A DNA stretch of 64,000 nucleotides from Terriglobus saanensis SP1PR4 (lineage in GTDB: Bacteria; Acidobacteriota; Terriglobia; Terriglobales; Acidobacteriaceae). The notes beneath the pieces are model-generated. The model was not told where the DNA came from. It made no database searches and saw nothing but the letters and a program-made list of their open reading frames with translations. Both the position numbers and the translations under genes were made by a program. Shown here piece by piece: positions 1 to 9,281 of this stretch (position 1 is its first letter; each line of letters begins with the position of its first letter). The stretch covers positions 4,154,001 to 4,218,000 of the forward strand of contig NC_014963.1 of assembly GCF_000179915.2 (NCBI RefSeq), in the 5' to 3' direction.

Positions 1-1192
1 AAAGGTCGCGGATGGACGCGACGTTTCCGGCAAGGAGAGTGCCGGTATCTGCGGCAGAGTTCGCGGCACGCACGAGATCGAAGATCGCGGCGCGAGCTTC
101 GGCCGTGTTCAGGTCGTTCGAAAGAGCAGCGTCGAAGAGGCGCAGCTTCTCGGTGGTAAGGGCCGCAAGGCCGGCGTTTTCGCCAACAGCAAATTCGCCC
201 TTGTCCAGACGCCGCGCAAACGTCCGCAGACGGTCGATGGCGTTGGCCGACTCCGTCAGTCCTTCGAAGGTGAAGTTCATCTGGTGGCGATACGGCACCG
301 AAAGCAGCAGAAAACGAATCGCAGAGGCGCGATAGCCCTTCAGCAGAAGGTCGCGCAGGGTATAGAAATTACCCTCCGACTTCGACATCTTCTTGCCTTC
401 CACCAGCAAAAAGCGGACGTGAAACCAATGCCTTGCCAGCGGCACATGCGAAGCCGCCTCCGACTGTGCGATCTCGTTCTCGTGGTGCGGAAACGTAAGA
501 TCCTCGCCACCGGCGTGCAGATCGAAGGTCGGACCAAGATGCTTCATCGCCATGGCGGAGCACTCGATATGCCAGCCCGGACGACCGATACCCAAGGACG
601 TATCCCAGCTATGCTCGTTCGGCTTCACGGCCTTCCAGAGAGCGAAGTCGCGTGCAGCATCCTTCTCGTACTCGTCCACATCCACGCGCGCGCCGTCTTC
701 GATTCCGTCGAAGTCCTTTTTTGAAAGCTTTCCGTAATCGGGAAAACGCGCGATCCGGAAGTACCAGGAGCCGTCTTCCGTCTTGTACGCAATGTCCTCG
801 GAGGCGAGCTTTTCAATCAGCGTCACCATGTCGCCGATGTTCTCCGTCGCGCGGGCAATGATCTCCGGACGCTGCACGCCGAGGGCGTCCATATCTTCAA
901 AAAAAGCGCGCTCGAACTTGGCCGTGTATTCGGCGATAGGCATGTTGGCGGCGGCGGCGTTGCGGATGATCTTGTCGTCCACATCCGTGACGTTCATGAC
1001 GTGCTTCAGCTTCATGCCCTTCAGAGCGGCGAAACGACGCAAAACGTCGACATGCAGGAAGGTGCGGAAGTTGCCGATATGGCCGTAATCGTAGACGGTG
1101 GGCCCGCAACAATACATGCGCAGTTCGTTGTCATGCTGCGGCACGAGCGCTTCCACGCGGCCGCCCAGGGTGTTGAAGAGGTCGATTGCCAT
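1..1192 (-). CDS. cysS: Cysteinyl-tRNA synthetase, N-terminal 397 residues (cut by window edge)
   Basis: Charges tRNA-Cys with cysteine in the cytoplasm. The frame is open from the ATG at 1192 to the window edge, so the C-terminal anticodon-binding end lies outside. Visible class I synthetase features are the CCGPTVYDYGHIGN signature (HIGH-type motif, first zinc Cys) near residue 28, the GWHIECSAM segment and HHENE zinc ligands near 230-260, and the KKMSKSEGN nucleotide loop near residue 285. The start was chosen by alignment to the family N-terminus (MAIDLFNTLGG); an AGGGG lies about 12 bases upstream. Divergence from other genes is not seen: tsaD lies upstream on the same strand, 107 bases away. 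Identity is secure; only the 3' end is unknown. Confidence 0.95.
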   Translation of the reverse strand, partial: MAIDLFNTLGGRVEALVPQHDNELRMYCCGPTVYDYGHIGNFRTFLHVDVLRRFAALKGMKLKHVMNVTDVDDKIIRNAAAANMPIAEYTAKFERAFFEDMDALGVQRPEIIARATENIGDMVTLIEKLASEDIAYKTEDGSWYFRIARFPDYGKLSKKDFDGIEDGARVDVDEYEKDAARDFALWKAVKPNEHSWDTSLGIGRPGWHIECSAMAMKHLGPTFDLHAGGEDLTFPHHENEIAQSEAASHVPLARHWFHVRFLLVEGKKMSKSEGNFYTLRDLLLKGYRASAIRFLLLSVPYRHQMNFTFEGLTESANAIDRLRTFARRLDKGEFAVGENAGLAALTTEKLRLFDAALSNDLNTAEARAAIFDLVRAANSAADTGTLLAGNVASIRDL

Positions 1193-1299
1193 CCGGTGTT
1201 GCTTGCCCCTCAAGACTTGCGCGCGTGCCGGAAGGTTTCCCTGCAAAAAGATCGTTTGCCGCCGCAGTACTGTGCCTAGTGATTTTAGCCCACGCAGCT

Positions 1300-2439
1300 C
1301 TATCCGAGACGCTGCTGCGGCGTGGCATTGAGCCCCGAACCCGCAAAATCGCCCGCAACAAAGCGAGGCCAAGCCGCCGCCGCGATCATCGCCGCATTGT
1401 CCGTAGACAGGGCAAGCTCCGGGAAGTGAACCGCAATGCCCTTTTCCGCCGCCAGCGAGGTCATTGTCGAACGGAGTTCCCGGTTCGCCGCGACTCCTCC
1501 CGAAACGAGAATCGTCCGAACCCCAAAATGGTCCGCTGCCCGCAGCGTCTGCTTCGCCAGATTGCCGACCACGGCGTTTTGAAAGCTGGCCAGCAGGTCA
1601 AGCGTCTGCCGATCCAGAAGGGACACGGCAGACGCAGGCTTCAGGTGAGCGAACTCGGCACGGCGCGCATCGATGGCAGGCTTCATCCCATGCGTCTCTA
1701 CATAGCGCAGAACAGCAGTCTTGATCCCGGAAAAGGAAAAATCAAAGGTAGGTTCGGCGCTCGGATCCGCGCCGCGATGCCTGATCTCCGCAAACCGGAA
1801 CGGAACGGCCTTCGGATTCCCATGCGGCGCAAGCGTATCGATCCAAGGTCCGCCGGGATACCCAAGCCCAAGCAGCTTCGCTACCTTGTCATACGCCTCG
1901 CCCGCCGCATCATCGACCGTCCGGCCCACGTTGCGGTAGTGCCACGTACCAGCGCGTTGCTTTGCGAGGTAAAGATGCGTGTGTCCACCCGAAACTACGA
2001 GTGCGAGCACCGGCACTTCCTCCTCTGACTCGCCGACTTGCCGACCCGCTGACTCGCTGCCCTGCATCAGCACGGCGTGGATGTGGCCTTCCAAATGGTT
2101 CACCGCCACCAGCGGCTTGTCGAGCGCAAACGCCAGCGACTTTGCGAAGGAAATCCCCACCAGAAGCGCGCCTGCCAGCCCCGGACCGGAGGTGACGGCG
2201 ATAGCATCCAGATCACCGTACGCAACACCTGCCTTGAACATCGCCTCCCGGATCACCGGGGTGATGTTGCGCAGATGCTCGCGCGAAGCCAGCTCCGGCA
2301 CCACGCCGCCATAAAGCGCATGCATCTGCATCTGCGAAGCCACGACGTTCGAAAGCACCTCCCGGCCGCCGCGCACCACGGAGGCAGCCGTCTCGTCACA
2401 CGAGCTTTCAATGCCGAGAATGAGTCCACCTGGGCGCAT
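1300..2439 (-). CDS. tsaD: tRNA N6-threonylcarbamoyladenosine transferase TsaD
   Basis: Transfers the threonylcarbamoyl group to A37 of ANN-decoding tRNAs, working with TsaB/TsaE/TsaC. The ASKHA-fold protein starts with the ILGIESSCDETAASVV phosphate-binding motif. The metal ligands are in NHLEGHIHAV (HxxxH) near residue 112, followed by VVSGGHTHLYL and a late LVSGGVAANRELR glycine motif. The 379-aa length is slightly above the family norm because of a hydrophilic Ser/Glu-rich stretch of about 16 residues between the HxxxH motif and the VSGGHTH strand. That stretch is encoded by an octamer repeat at 2025-2059. The start at 2439 is only 21 bases from the divergent cca start at 2461, so both promoters must be compressed or overlapping. 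Confidence 0.97.
   Translation of the reverse strand: MRPGGLILGIESSCDETAASVVRGGREVLSNVVASQMQMHALYGGVVPELASREHLRNITPVIREAMFKAGVAYGDLDAIAVTSGPGLAGALLVGISFAKSLAFALDKPLVAVNHLEGHIHAVLMQGSESAGRQVGESEEEVPVLALVVSGGHTHLYLAKQRAGTWHYRNVGRTVDDAAGEAYDKVAKLLGLGYPGGPWIDTLAPHGNPKAVPFRFAEIRHRGADPSAEPTFDFSFSGIKTAVLRYVETHGMKPAIDARRAEFAHLKPASAVSLLDRQTLDLLASFQNAVVGNLAKQTLRAADHFGVRTILVSGGVAANRELRSTMTSLAAEKGIAVHFPELALSTDNAAMIAAAAWPRFVAGDFAGSGLNATPQQRLG
2025..2059. repeat. Degenerate GTCAGCRA octamer repeat inside tsaD
   Basis: On the minus strand this stretch reads as about four imperfect copies of an octamer of the type GTCAGCGA/GTCGGCAA. It encodes the hydrophilic insertion of TsaD. The same octamer, in the opposite orientation, forms the start of cca at 2471-2505. 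It looks like a short-sequence repeat that has expanded or inserted in coding sequence. Confidence 0.6.
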
Positions 2440-2460
2440 CTGACTATAGTAGTGGACGAA

Positions 2461-3834
2461 ATGAGTACAGAGAGTCAGCAGGTCAGCGAGTCAGCAAGTC
2501 AGCAGAAAGCCGCTCTGCGCGTCGTCGAGCGGCTGCGTGGCGTGCAGTTTTCCGCCTATTTTGTCGGTGGATGCGTGCGCGATCTCCTCATGGGCCACGC
2601 GCCGAAAGACTACGACGTCGCCACGAACGCCTGCCCGGATGCCGTCATAAAACTCTTCCGTCGCACCTTCCCCGTCGGCGCGCACTTTGGCGTGGTGATC
2701 GTCTGCGACAACGACGGTTCGCAGACCGAAGTGGCGACCTTCCGCGCCGACGGAGCCTACGAAGACGGCCGCCGACCCACCGAGGTCCGCTACGCCGACA
2801 CGCCGCAGGTCGACGTACTCCGGCGCGACTTCACCATCAACGGCATGATGATGGATCCCGTGACCGGCGAGGTGCTGGACTTCGTCGGTGGGCGCGACGA
2901 TCTCGAAGCGAAAATCCTCCGCGCTATCGGCACACCGCAGGTGCGCTTCGAAGAAGACAAGCTCCGCATGCTGCGGGCAGTACGGTTCGCCGCACGCTTC
3001 GGCTTCACGCTCGAACCCCGTACGCTCCAGGCGATTCAGGCGCAGGCCCCCACCATCAACCAGGTCAGTAATGAGCGCGTGCGCGATGAACTGACGCGCA
3101 TGCTGACCGAGGGCCACGCACGGCGCGCCTTCGAGCTACTGGACGAAACCGGCCTACTGCGGGAAGTCCTTCCCGAAGTCGCAAAGATGAAGGGCGTGCA
3201 GCAACCGCCGCAGTTCCATCCCGAAGGCGATGTCTGGATACACACGCTTCTGCTGCTGGAAAAGCTGCAGGCAGGATGCTCCATGGAACTGGGATGGGCC
3301 GCTTTGCTGCACGACGTCGGAAAGCCTCCCACCTTCCGCGCACCCGACCCGACGCATGCCAAGCCGCGCATCCGCTTCGACGGCCATGCTGAGATCGGCA
3401 CCACCATGGCCCGCACCATCTGCAACCGCCTGCGCATGTCCAACGACGAGACCGAGCAGATCTGTCTCCTCGTCGCCAACCACATGCGCTTCGGCGACGT
3501 GATGCAGATGAAGCCCGCAACCCTGAAGCGCTTCTTCCGCCTGCCGAAGTTCGATGAACACCTGCGCCTCCACTGGATGGACGCCTCGTCGGCACACGGC
3601 GACCTGCGCCTCTACGACTTTGCCAAACAGCAGTACGAAAGCGCTCCCCCGGACACCATCAAACCCGCACTCTTTCTCACCGGACGCGACCTGATCGACG
3701 CTGGCCTGAAACCCGGCCCACGCTTCAAACTTCTGTTGGAACAAATCGAAGACGCGCAACTCGAAGGTCGCATTACGACAAAAGCCGAAGCCATCAATCT
3801 TCTTCGCGAACTTCTGGCGTCCAATCCCTCATGA
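2461..3834 (+). CDS. cca: CCA tRNA nucleotidyltransferase with HD domain
   Basis: Adds or repairs the 3' CCA (or its final A) of tRNAs. The 457-aa protein has the class II poly(A)-polymerase-like head: FVGGCVRDLLMG at about residue 36 and the catalytic DYDVAT acidic pair near 49. The FEEDKLRMLRAVRFAARF recognition segment lies near 165, and an HD phosphohydrolase domain follows with WAALLHDVGKPPTF near 280. The start at 2461 was chosen because upstream sequence is divergent tsaD; the first 17 residues are Ser/Gln-rich and encoded by an octamer repeat. The stop overlaps the next start as ATGA, so translation is coupled. All five tRNA genes in this window encode CCA, which fits a repair role. 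CCA-adding versus A-adding cannot be decided by eye. Confidence 0.93.
   Translation: MSTESQQVSESASQQKAALRVVERLRGVQFSAYFVGGCVRDLLMGHAPKDYDVATNACPDAVIKLFRRTFPVGAHFGVVIVCDNDGSQTEVATFRADGAYEDGRRPTEVRYADTPQVDVLRRDFTINGMMMDPVTGEVLDFVGGRDDLEAKILRAIGTPQVRFEEDKLRMLRAVRFAARFGFTLEPRTLQAIQAQAPTINQVSNERVRDELTRMLTEGHARRAFELLDETGLLREVLPEVAKMKGVQQPPQFHPEGDVWIHTLLLLEKLQAGCSMELGWAALLHDVGKPPTFRAPDPTHAKPRIRFDGHAEIGTTMARTICNRLRMSNDETEQICLLVANHMRFGDVMQMKPATLKRFFRLPKFDEHLRLHWMDASSAHGDLRLYDFAKQQYESAPPDTIKPALFLTGRDLIDAGLKPGPRFKLLLEQIEDAQLEGRITTKAEAINLLRELLASNPS
2471..2505. repeat. GTCAGCRA octamer repeat at the cca N-terminus
   Basis: About four tandem units of GTCAGC followed by GA, AA or AG, separated by 8 bases. 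They encode the Ser/Gln-rich head of Cca and match, in inverted orientation, the unit inside tsaD at 2025-2059. Confidence 0.65.
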
Positions 3835-5174
3835 GCGAAATCATCATTCTTGGAGCGGGCGTCGCGGGACTCTCCGCAGCGGTGCATCTGGCAGAGGCAG
3901 GCTACGCCGTCACCGTGCTGGAGGCGAAAGACTGCGTAGGCGGACGCATCCGTTCGGTGGAGACCGCAGGCATCGTGGTGGAGACCGGCGCTGAGTTCAT
4001 ACACGGCGTTCCGCCCGACACCTTTGCCTGGCTGCGTGAAGAAAACCTCGAGCACTATGAACTGGACGGCGAAGACCTTGTCTATGACCTGGACAACAGG
4101 GGACATCTCGATCTCCAGCAAGAGGGAGATGCGGAAGACGAATCGCCCCTGGATCTGCTGGAAAAGATGACCGAGTGGAGCGAGATGCATGCGCACCGCG
4201 ACATGACCTTCGCCGAATATCTCGCACAGGAAGGCACAAGCCCCGAAGACGCAGCAGGCGCGATCGGATATGTCGAAGGCTTCAACGCGGCGGACCATCG
4301 TGTGATCAGTATCCGCTCGCTGGCGATTCAGCAGCGCGCGGAAGATGCCACAGAAGGCGACCGCCTCTTCCACGTGCGCGGTGGTTACTCCCGACTGGCC
4401 GAGGCCATGGCTGCGAAGCTAATGCGTATCGGCGGGAAGATTGAACTGGGTGTAGTCGTGGATCGGATCGCATGGTCGCACGGTACGGTAAAGCTCCACG
4501 CAGACAACGGCAAAGAATTCGCGGGACAGGCCGCTCTGGTGACACTTCCCCTGGGCGTTTTGCAGAAGAAGTCCGTCACCTTCGACCCTGAGCCCGTAGA
4601 GTTCCTCCGGGAAACGGAGCGTATGCGGATGGGCCACGTCTGCCGTGTTTCCATGGTCTTCCGCACACGCTTCTGGGCGGAGATGAACCATGCGCAGCAC
4701 CATAAGCTGCAGAAGCTCTCCTTCCTTTTTCCTGAAAAGCGGCGCGTCCCGGAAGGCCCTGCCTTTGAAGCCTTCTGGACGCCTTACCCGTCCGTCGACC
4801 CGATCATGACGGCATGGACCGGTGGACCGGCGGCAATAGCTTTCGCCGGGTTGAATCCAAGCCAAATCGCCGAGATCGCCGTGCGCGATCTCGCCCTCGC
4901 TCTCGGCGTTCCCGTCGAGGCCGTTCGGCAAGAGCTTCTTGGCTATGGAACGCACGACTGGACCTCCGACCCCTTTGCCCACGGAGCTTACAGCTACGTC
5001 GCAGCGGGAGGTGCGGATGCCTCCGAACGCATGACGCAGCCGTTGGAAGGCACACTCTTCTTCGCCGGAGAGCATACCGACATCACCGGGCATTGGGGAA
5101 CGGTGCACGGCGCCATACGCTCCGGCATCCGCGCGGCTAAACAGCTGATCGAAATCCATCCTGCGGTGCGCTAA
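3831..5174 (+). CDS. FAD-dependent amine oxidase (flavin monoamine oxidase family)
   Basis: A 447-aa flavoprotein of the amine oxidase/LSD1-like superfamily, expected to oxidise amines (for example polyamines) to imines and aldehydes with oxygen as acceptor. The N-terminus holds the Rossmann dinucleotide motif IILGAGVAGLSAAVHLAEAG, then ETGAEFIHG, the substrate-domain opener. The C-terminus carries the second FAD motif LFFAGEHTDITGHWGTVHGA. No signal peptide is seen, so it is probably cytoplasmic. It overlaps cca by the four bases ATGA. Substrate is unknown; the plant polyamine oxidase-like layout is only a resemblance. Confidence 0.85.
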   Translation: MSEIIILGAGVAGLSAAVHLAEAGYAVTVLEAKDCVGGRIRSVETAGIVVETGAEFIHGVPPDTFAWLREENLEHYELDGEDLVYDLDNRGHLDLQQEGDAEDESPLDLLEKMTEWSEMHAHRDMTFAEYLAQEGTSPEDAAGAIGYVEGFNAADHRVISIRSLAIQQRAEDATEGDRLFHVRGGYSRLAEAMAAKLMRIGGKIELGVVVDRIAWSHGTVKLHADNGKEFAGQAALVTLPLGVLQKKSVTFDPEPVEFLRETERMRMGHVCRVSMVFRTRFWAEMNHAQHHKLQKLSFLFPEKRRVPEGPAFEAFWTPYPSVDPIMTAWTGGPAAIAFAGLNPSQIAEIAVRDLALALGVPVEAVRQELLGYGTHDWTSDPFAHGAYSYVAAGGADASERMTQPLEGTLFFAGEHTDITGHWGTVHGAIRSGIRAAKQLIEIHPAVR

Positions 5175-5224
5175 ACCCTCGAATCTTTTCTTTTGACACA
5201 GACCAGCAGCAGGAATAGGCTGCA

Positions 5225-6289
5225 ATGGAAAGCGAAGAAAAGGCGAATATGGGCGATGTATTATTTCCAATTCTGGGGCAGGCTCCCGTCGCCATCGCGA
5301 AGATGGCCGCTGAGAGCGACTGGCTCGATGCCGGGCACGACGTCGAGTTTCGCTCGCTCGGTGTGAAGTCCATCCTGAACAAGTCGGTCTCCAAACGGCT
5401 GAAGTGGATGGTCTGGAGCATTAATCCCTATCGCGGCTGCGAGTTCGGCTGCCGCTACTGCTACGCCCGCTACACGCACGAGTTCATGGAGCTGCGCGAC
5501 CCCGAAGCCTTCGAGCGAAAGATCTTCATCAAGCAGAACGCGGCGTGGCTGCTGGAGCAGGAGTTGCGCCGCATGGAGAAGCGCGGCACCATCCACGAAG
5601 AGATAGCCCTGGGAACCGCGACCGACCCATGGCAGCCCATCGAACGCAGGGAGCGCGTCACGCGATCTCTGCTGGAGGTCATGGCCAGGCGCTCCGGCCT
5701 GCAGCTGGGAGTCGTCACCAAGTCCACACTGATCGAACGCGACCTCGACCTGCTGCGCGAGATCGATGCGAAAAGCAGGCTCGTCATCCACCTGACCATC
5801 ACCACGCCCGACGTCGAACTGGCCCGCAAGCTGGAACCCCGCGCGCCACGCCCCGATCTGCGCATGCGCACGGTGCGGCGTTTCCGTGCAGCGGGAATTC
5901 GGATAGGCGTGTTGAACTCGCCGCTTCTGCCCGGCATCACCGACACGCCCGAAGCAATCGACGCCATGGCGAAGTGGAGCGCGGAGGCAGGGGCCAGCTT
6001 TTTCGCCGCACAGCCGCTCTTCCTCAAAAGCTGCTCACGCCCAACGTACTTCGACTTCGTGAAAGAGCACTTCCCTGCCTTGGAGAACGACTACGCGGAG
6101 CGCTTCCGCACGATGGACTTTGCCTCAGGGCCATACCGAGAACGTCTGCGCGCGCTCGTAGCGGCATCCTGCCGTAAATACCGCCTCAACGAACGCAGCA
6201 GAGATACCCTGCTGACCCGCGACGCAGGCGATACGAAGAAACCCGCGCAGCGGGAACCAGCAGCCGTGCAACAGCGGCTCTTTGCCTGA
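5225..6289 (+). CDS. Radical SAM protein of the PA0069/Rv2578c type
   Basis: A 354-aa radical S-adenosylmethionine protein. The 4Fe-4S cluster motif is CEFGCRYC in INPYRGCEFGCRYCYARYTH near residue 75, the layout of the spore-photoproduct-lyase-like PA0069/Rv2578c family, whose reaction is not established. GTATDPW near 127 and VVTKSTLIERD near 160 are further family-typical blocks. The start at 5225 has AGGA upstream; an in-frame ATG at 5249 is an alternative. It is 50 bases downstream of the amine oxidase, so co-transcription with cca and the oxidase is possible. Confidence 0.88.
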   Translation: MESEEKANMGDVLFPILGQAPVAIAKMAAESDWLDAGHDVEFRSLGVKSILNKSVSKRLKWMVWSINPYRGCEFGCRYCYARYTHEFMELRDPEAFERKIFIKQNAAWLLEQELRRMEKRGTIHEEIALGTATDPWQPIERRERVTRSLLEVMARRSGLQLGVVTKSTLIERDLDLLREIDAKSRLVIHLTITTPDVELARKLEPRAPRPDLRMRTVRRFRAAGIRIGVLNSPLLPGITDTPEAIDAMAKWSAEAGASFFAAQPLFLKSCSRPTYFDFVKEHFPALENDYAERFRTMDFASGPYRERLRALVAASCRKYRLNERSRDTLLTRDAGDTKKPAQREPAAVQQRLFA

Positions 6290-6316
6290 AGCATCGAAGT
6301 CATACACTGGAAGCTC

Positions 6317-7093
6317 ATGCTTCGTTCCGTTGCAGCAACGCGTTACGTTCTGGCCCTCCGCGAGGGCGGCTCTCTGCCTGCCATTGTGGAGGCCGATGAC
6401 CTCGGTCTCTACGTCGTGAAGTTTCGCGGCGCGGGACAGGGCGCGCTCGCGCTGGTTGCGGAACTGGTGACCGGTGAGATCGGTCGCGCCCTTGGCCTCC
6501 GCGTACCGGAACTGGTCTTTGTTGAGGTCGATGCCGTCCTGGGACGCAGCGATCCCGACGCCGAGATTCGCCACTTGCTCAAAGCCAGCGTCGGCCTGAA
6601 CCTCGCGCTCGACTATCTCCCCGGATCGACCATGTTCGATCCAGCTGCGGGCGACATCGCTTCTCCAGAAATCGCTTCGATGGCCGTCTGGTTCGATGCG
6701 TTCGTCCAGAACGTCGACCGCACTGCGCGCAATGCCAATCTGCTGATGTGGCACAGGCAGACCTACTTCATCGACCACGGCGCAGCGCTCTTCTTTCACC
6801 ACAACTGGGAGACCGCTGAGGAGAAGATCGCCTCGCCCTTCGCGGCGAGCCAGCACCACGTTCTGCTCCCCTGGGCGAGCGAGATCGCAATCTCCGGAGC
6901 CAAGGCAAAAATCATCATCACAGCGGATCTGCTCCGAGAGATTCTGGCGATGGTCCCCGAAGCGTGGCTTGAAACGCCAATCTCCTCTGCGGCCGTGCGA
7001 CGCGAAGCGTACCTCGATTACCTGATGCGCCGCCTCGCTGCGTCCCCAATCTTTGAAGAGGAGGCGATCCGTGCCCACCAACGCCTCGTTTGA
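6317..7093 (+). CDS. HipA-like kinase-fold protein (HipA_2 family)
   Basis: A 258-aa protein resembling the stand-alone HipA-like kinase family that pairs with DUF3037 proteins. Visible features are a YVVKF lysine strand near residue 34, LNLALDYLPGSTMF near 95, and a catalytic-loop-like FDAFVQNVDRTARNANLL (D and N positions like the kinase HxDxxxxN block) near 128-145. YFIDHGAALFFHH near 153 corresponds to the metal-binding Asp strand. Its end overlaps the next gene by 23 bases, with the ribosome site inside this gene, so the two products are made together. Known HipA kinases inhibit translation by phosphorylating GltX; whether this short family does so is unknown. Confidence 0.75.
   Translation: MLRSVAATRYVLALREGGSLPAIVEADDLGLYVVKFRGAGQGALALVAELVTGEIGRALGLRVPELVFVEVDAVLGRSDPDAEIRHLLKASVGLNLALDYLPGSTMFDPAAGDIASPEIASMAVWFDAFVQNVDRTARNANLLMWHRQTYFIDHGAALFFHHNWETAEEKIASPFAASQHHVLLPWASEIAISGAKAKIIITADLLREILAMVPEAWLETPISSAAVRREAYLDYLMRRLAASPIFEEEAIRAHQRLV
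7056..7065 (+). promoter_or_regulatory. Ribosome binding site that decides the GTG start of the DUF3037 gene
   Basis: GAAGAGGAGGCG lies 6-8 bases before the GTG at 7071, inside the end of the HipA-like gene. An upstream ATG at 7053 in the same frame has no such site. Confidence 0.7.
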
Positions 7094-7457
7094 TTACGCC
7101 GTCCTCCGCGTTGTGCCACGCGTGGAGCGGCAGGAGTTCGTCAACATCGGCGTCATCGTCTTCTGCCTGGAGAAGCGCTACCTCGCCGCCAAAGTACACG
7201 TAGACGAACAACGCCTCCGCGCCCTCTGGCCTTCCCTGGACATCCCCATGGTGCAGCAACATGCGAAAGCCGTCGTGCGCATCTGCGAAGGCGACCTCTC
7301 CGCAGGCCCCATCGCAAAGCTCTCGCAACGCGAACGCTTCCACTGGCTGATCTCGCCACGAAGCACAGTCATCCAGACTTCAGCGGCCCATACGGGAGTT
7401 TGTTCGGAGACGCACGGCGTCCTAGAGAGATTGTTTGCTCAGCTGGTAAGTCAGTAG
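7071..7457 (+). CDS. DUF3037 family protein, partner of the HipA-like protein
   Basis: A 128-aa protein of the DUF3037 family, recognised by the opening FDYAVLRVVPRVERQEFVNIG and the following VIVFCLEKRYLAAKV strand. The central RERFHWLISPRSTVIQTSAAH block is also typical. GTG start chosen from the strong GAGGAGG site. The gene overlaps the HipA-like kinase gene by 23 bases; the pairing recurs in bacteria according to family knowledge, and its function is undetermined. The pair could be a toxin-antitoxin-like or signalling module, but nothing in the sequence proves that. Confidence 0.8.
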   Translation: MPTNASFDYAVLRVVPRVERQEFVNIGVIVFCLEKRYLAAKVHVDEQRLRALWPSLDIPMVQQHAKAVVRICEGDLSAGPIAKLSQRERFHWLISPRSTVIQTSAAHTGVCSETHGVLERLFAQLVSQ

Positions 7458-7473
7458 ACGCTGACGGCTTCAC

Positions 7474-9281
7474 CTAGTCCTGGTGGAGCGGTTCGTAGAC
7501 TTTCATGCCCGCCAATGGCGATGCGTATTCCGAGAGCTGATAATTCTGTCGGATGTACTGGCAAACAGGTTGGAACGGCTGGTACGGATGCTTCACGGTG
7601 GGCGCGTACGGTGCTTTAAAAACGTCCTTCATCGTCGAGCGCAGGTTCTCTGGATTAATAACGCATCCCCCTTGCCAGTCCTGAGCCAGGAGAAGAGGAC
7701 GCGTTGGATTGCGCTGCATGTCTCCGATTTTTTCTTCGGAAAAGTTATTGGACGTGAGCAAGCTTCCTGGATAACGGCCGGAGAAAATTCGTACGCCGCG
7801 CTCCGGGGGATGGAGGCCGACACTCGATCCCAAAGGTGCGAGCAGCGCTGTTCCATCGGGAAGCCGTTTTCCTTCAGGAAGGTCAACGACAAGGTGCATC
7901 TTGCGAATTCTTTCGCCTGCGACCACCTGCCCGTGCATTCGCATCTCCATCCATTCGTAGAGACGAGCAATTTTAGGATAACGCTCAGGCTGCGCAGCCA
8001 TCTCCTGAAATGGCACTGAGAGCGTTTTATCTGGCCATACCGACGAGATGTAAAGGAAGGCCAGCAGACCAGCAAAGGGAAGCGTACCCAGACGGAAAAA
8101 ACCTTGTGTTGAGCGAAAACCACCATGACCGCGAGCGCTGCACCGATGGTGTTGATGAAGATATGTCCGGGATCACACCGTCCCATAGCTGGCGGCATGG
8201 TGATCAAGGCGAGAGCCAAAAGATAAATGAGTGGATGATCGAGTTGTTTGTTCCGATAAGCCGCAATAGCGATCGCTCCAGCGAAGACCACATAGAGAAG
8301 AACAATGACGCTCGTCAGGCTGAAGAGGAGTGGAAAGTTCAACGCTCCGCCACCGATTCTCACGAAGTATTTGAACTCTCCCAACCTCCATCCAAGGGCG
8401 ACAGCCGCCACCGAGAACAGGCAAAACAGGATCAGCGCAGGGTAAAGACCTTTGCGCGGGTTGCGCTGGCATAAGGTGAAGTAGAGCAATGTCCCGATCA
8501 TGAATTGAATGCCCTGGTCGGGAGAGAAGAGGAGTACAAGAGTTGCGCCGACTCCCGCAATAGAGAAGACAAGAAAGAGATTCTTACCGGACCGGTACGC
8601 GCGTTCCACCCAGAGGGCAAGGATGATCGAACTAAGGAACCGGACAGGAGTGTACTGCATTCCTTCGCCTTGGATTGCCAGGAAGAAGAATCCCGCGATA
8701 AGCAGGAAGATGCTTTTAGCGCGCGGAACTGCCCCAGCCGTCCAGTCAACGGCCTTCCAGATAAAATACACGCCAATGATGGACTCGATGGTCCAGATGG
8801 GAAGTAAGCATCGACGTAGAGCATGCCAGTGAAGCGCACCAGGAGAACAGCAGGATAGAACATCAGTGGACCGTAGACGAAGTCAAAGTCCCGGTAAAGT
8901 GCTTCTCCAAGCCTGTAGTTTTCGTACTGCGGAATAAAGAAGTAGAAGGCTTCATTGAGCCCTCCACGCTCGCGCGTATATGCCCAGAGCAGGACACACG
9001 CTCCAGCTACGAGCAGCGAGACAAGAACGGGGAGTCTCTGCGAAAAGGACTTTGTTCGTTGAATGGGAACCGGAATGGGAAGGGAAAGCCCAAACCCTCG
9101 CGTGAAGATACCGAAGGCCAGCGAGAAGATCAACAGAATCGCGAGACCCGCAGAGGTGTTGTAGCCAAGAAGATAGGCCTCTGATAAGGCAGGCTTGTGG
9201 GATGAAGTACGGGACAGTAAACAAAATGGAAAAACCAGCGATGAGAAAAAGCACCACCGACCAGGCTGGCCTTCTCTGCAT
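7474..9281 (-). pseudogene. Frameshifted integral membrane protein gene (possible glycosyltransferase-like)
   Basis: Three reading frames must be joined to recover one protein of about 600 residues. Read from the ATG at 9281, the frame breaks near 9190-9200 (FIPQA to ALSEAY), near 8799-8801 in a GGG run (VDAYF to PIWTIES) and at the six-A run 8096-8101 (AQHKV to FFRLG). The rejoined product has about ten hydrophobic helices, an early periplasmic motif DFDFVYGPLMFYPA, and a soluble C-terminal domain of about 180 residues. The layout resembles polytopic lipid-linked-sugar glycosyltransferases, but no catalytic motif is certain. All neighbours are intact, which favours true decay over poor sequence, although two of the breaks are in homopolymers. 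Confidence 0.75.

Noticed and set aside
1186-2028. A 280-codon plus-strand frame opposite tsaD
   Set aside because: Antisense to tsaD; Arg-rich shadow.
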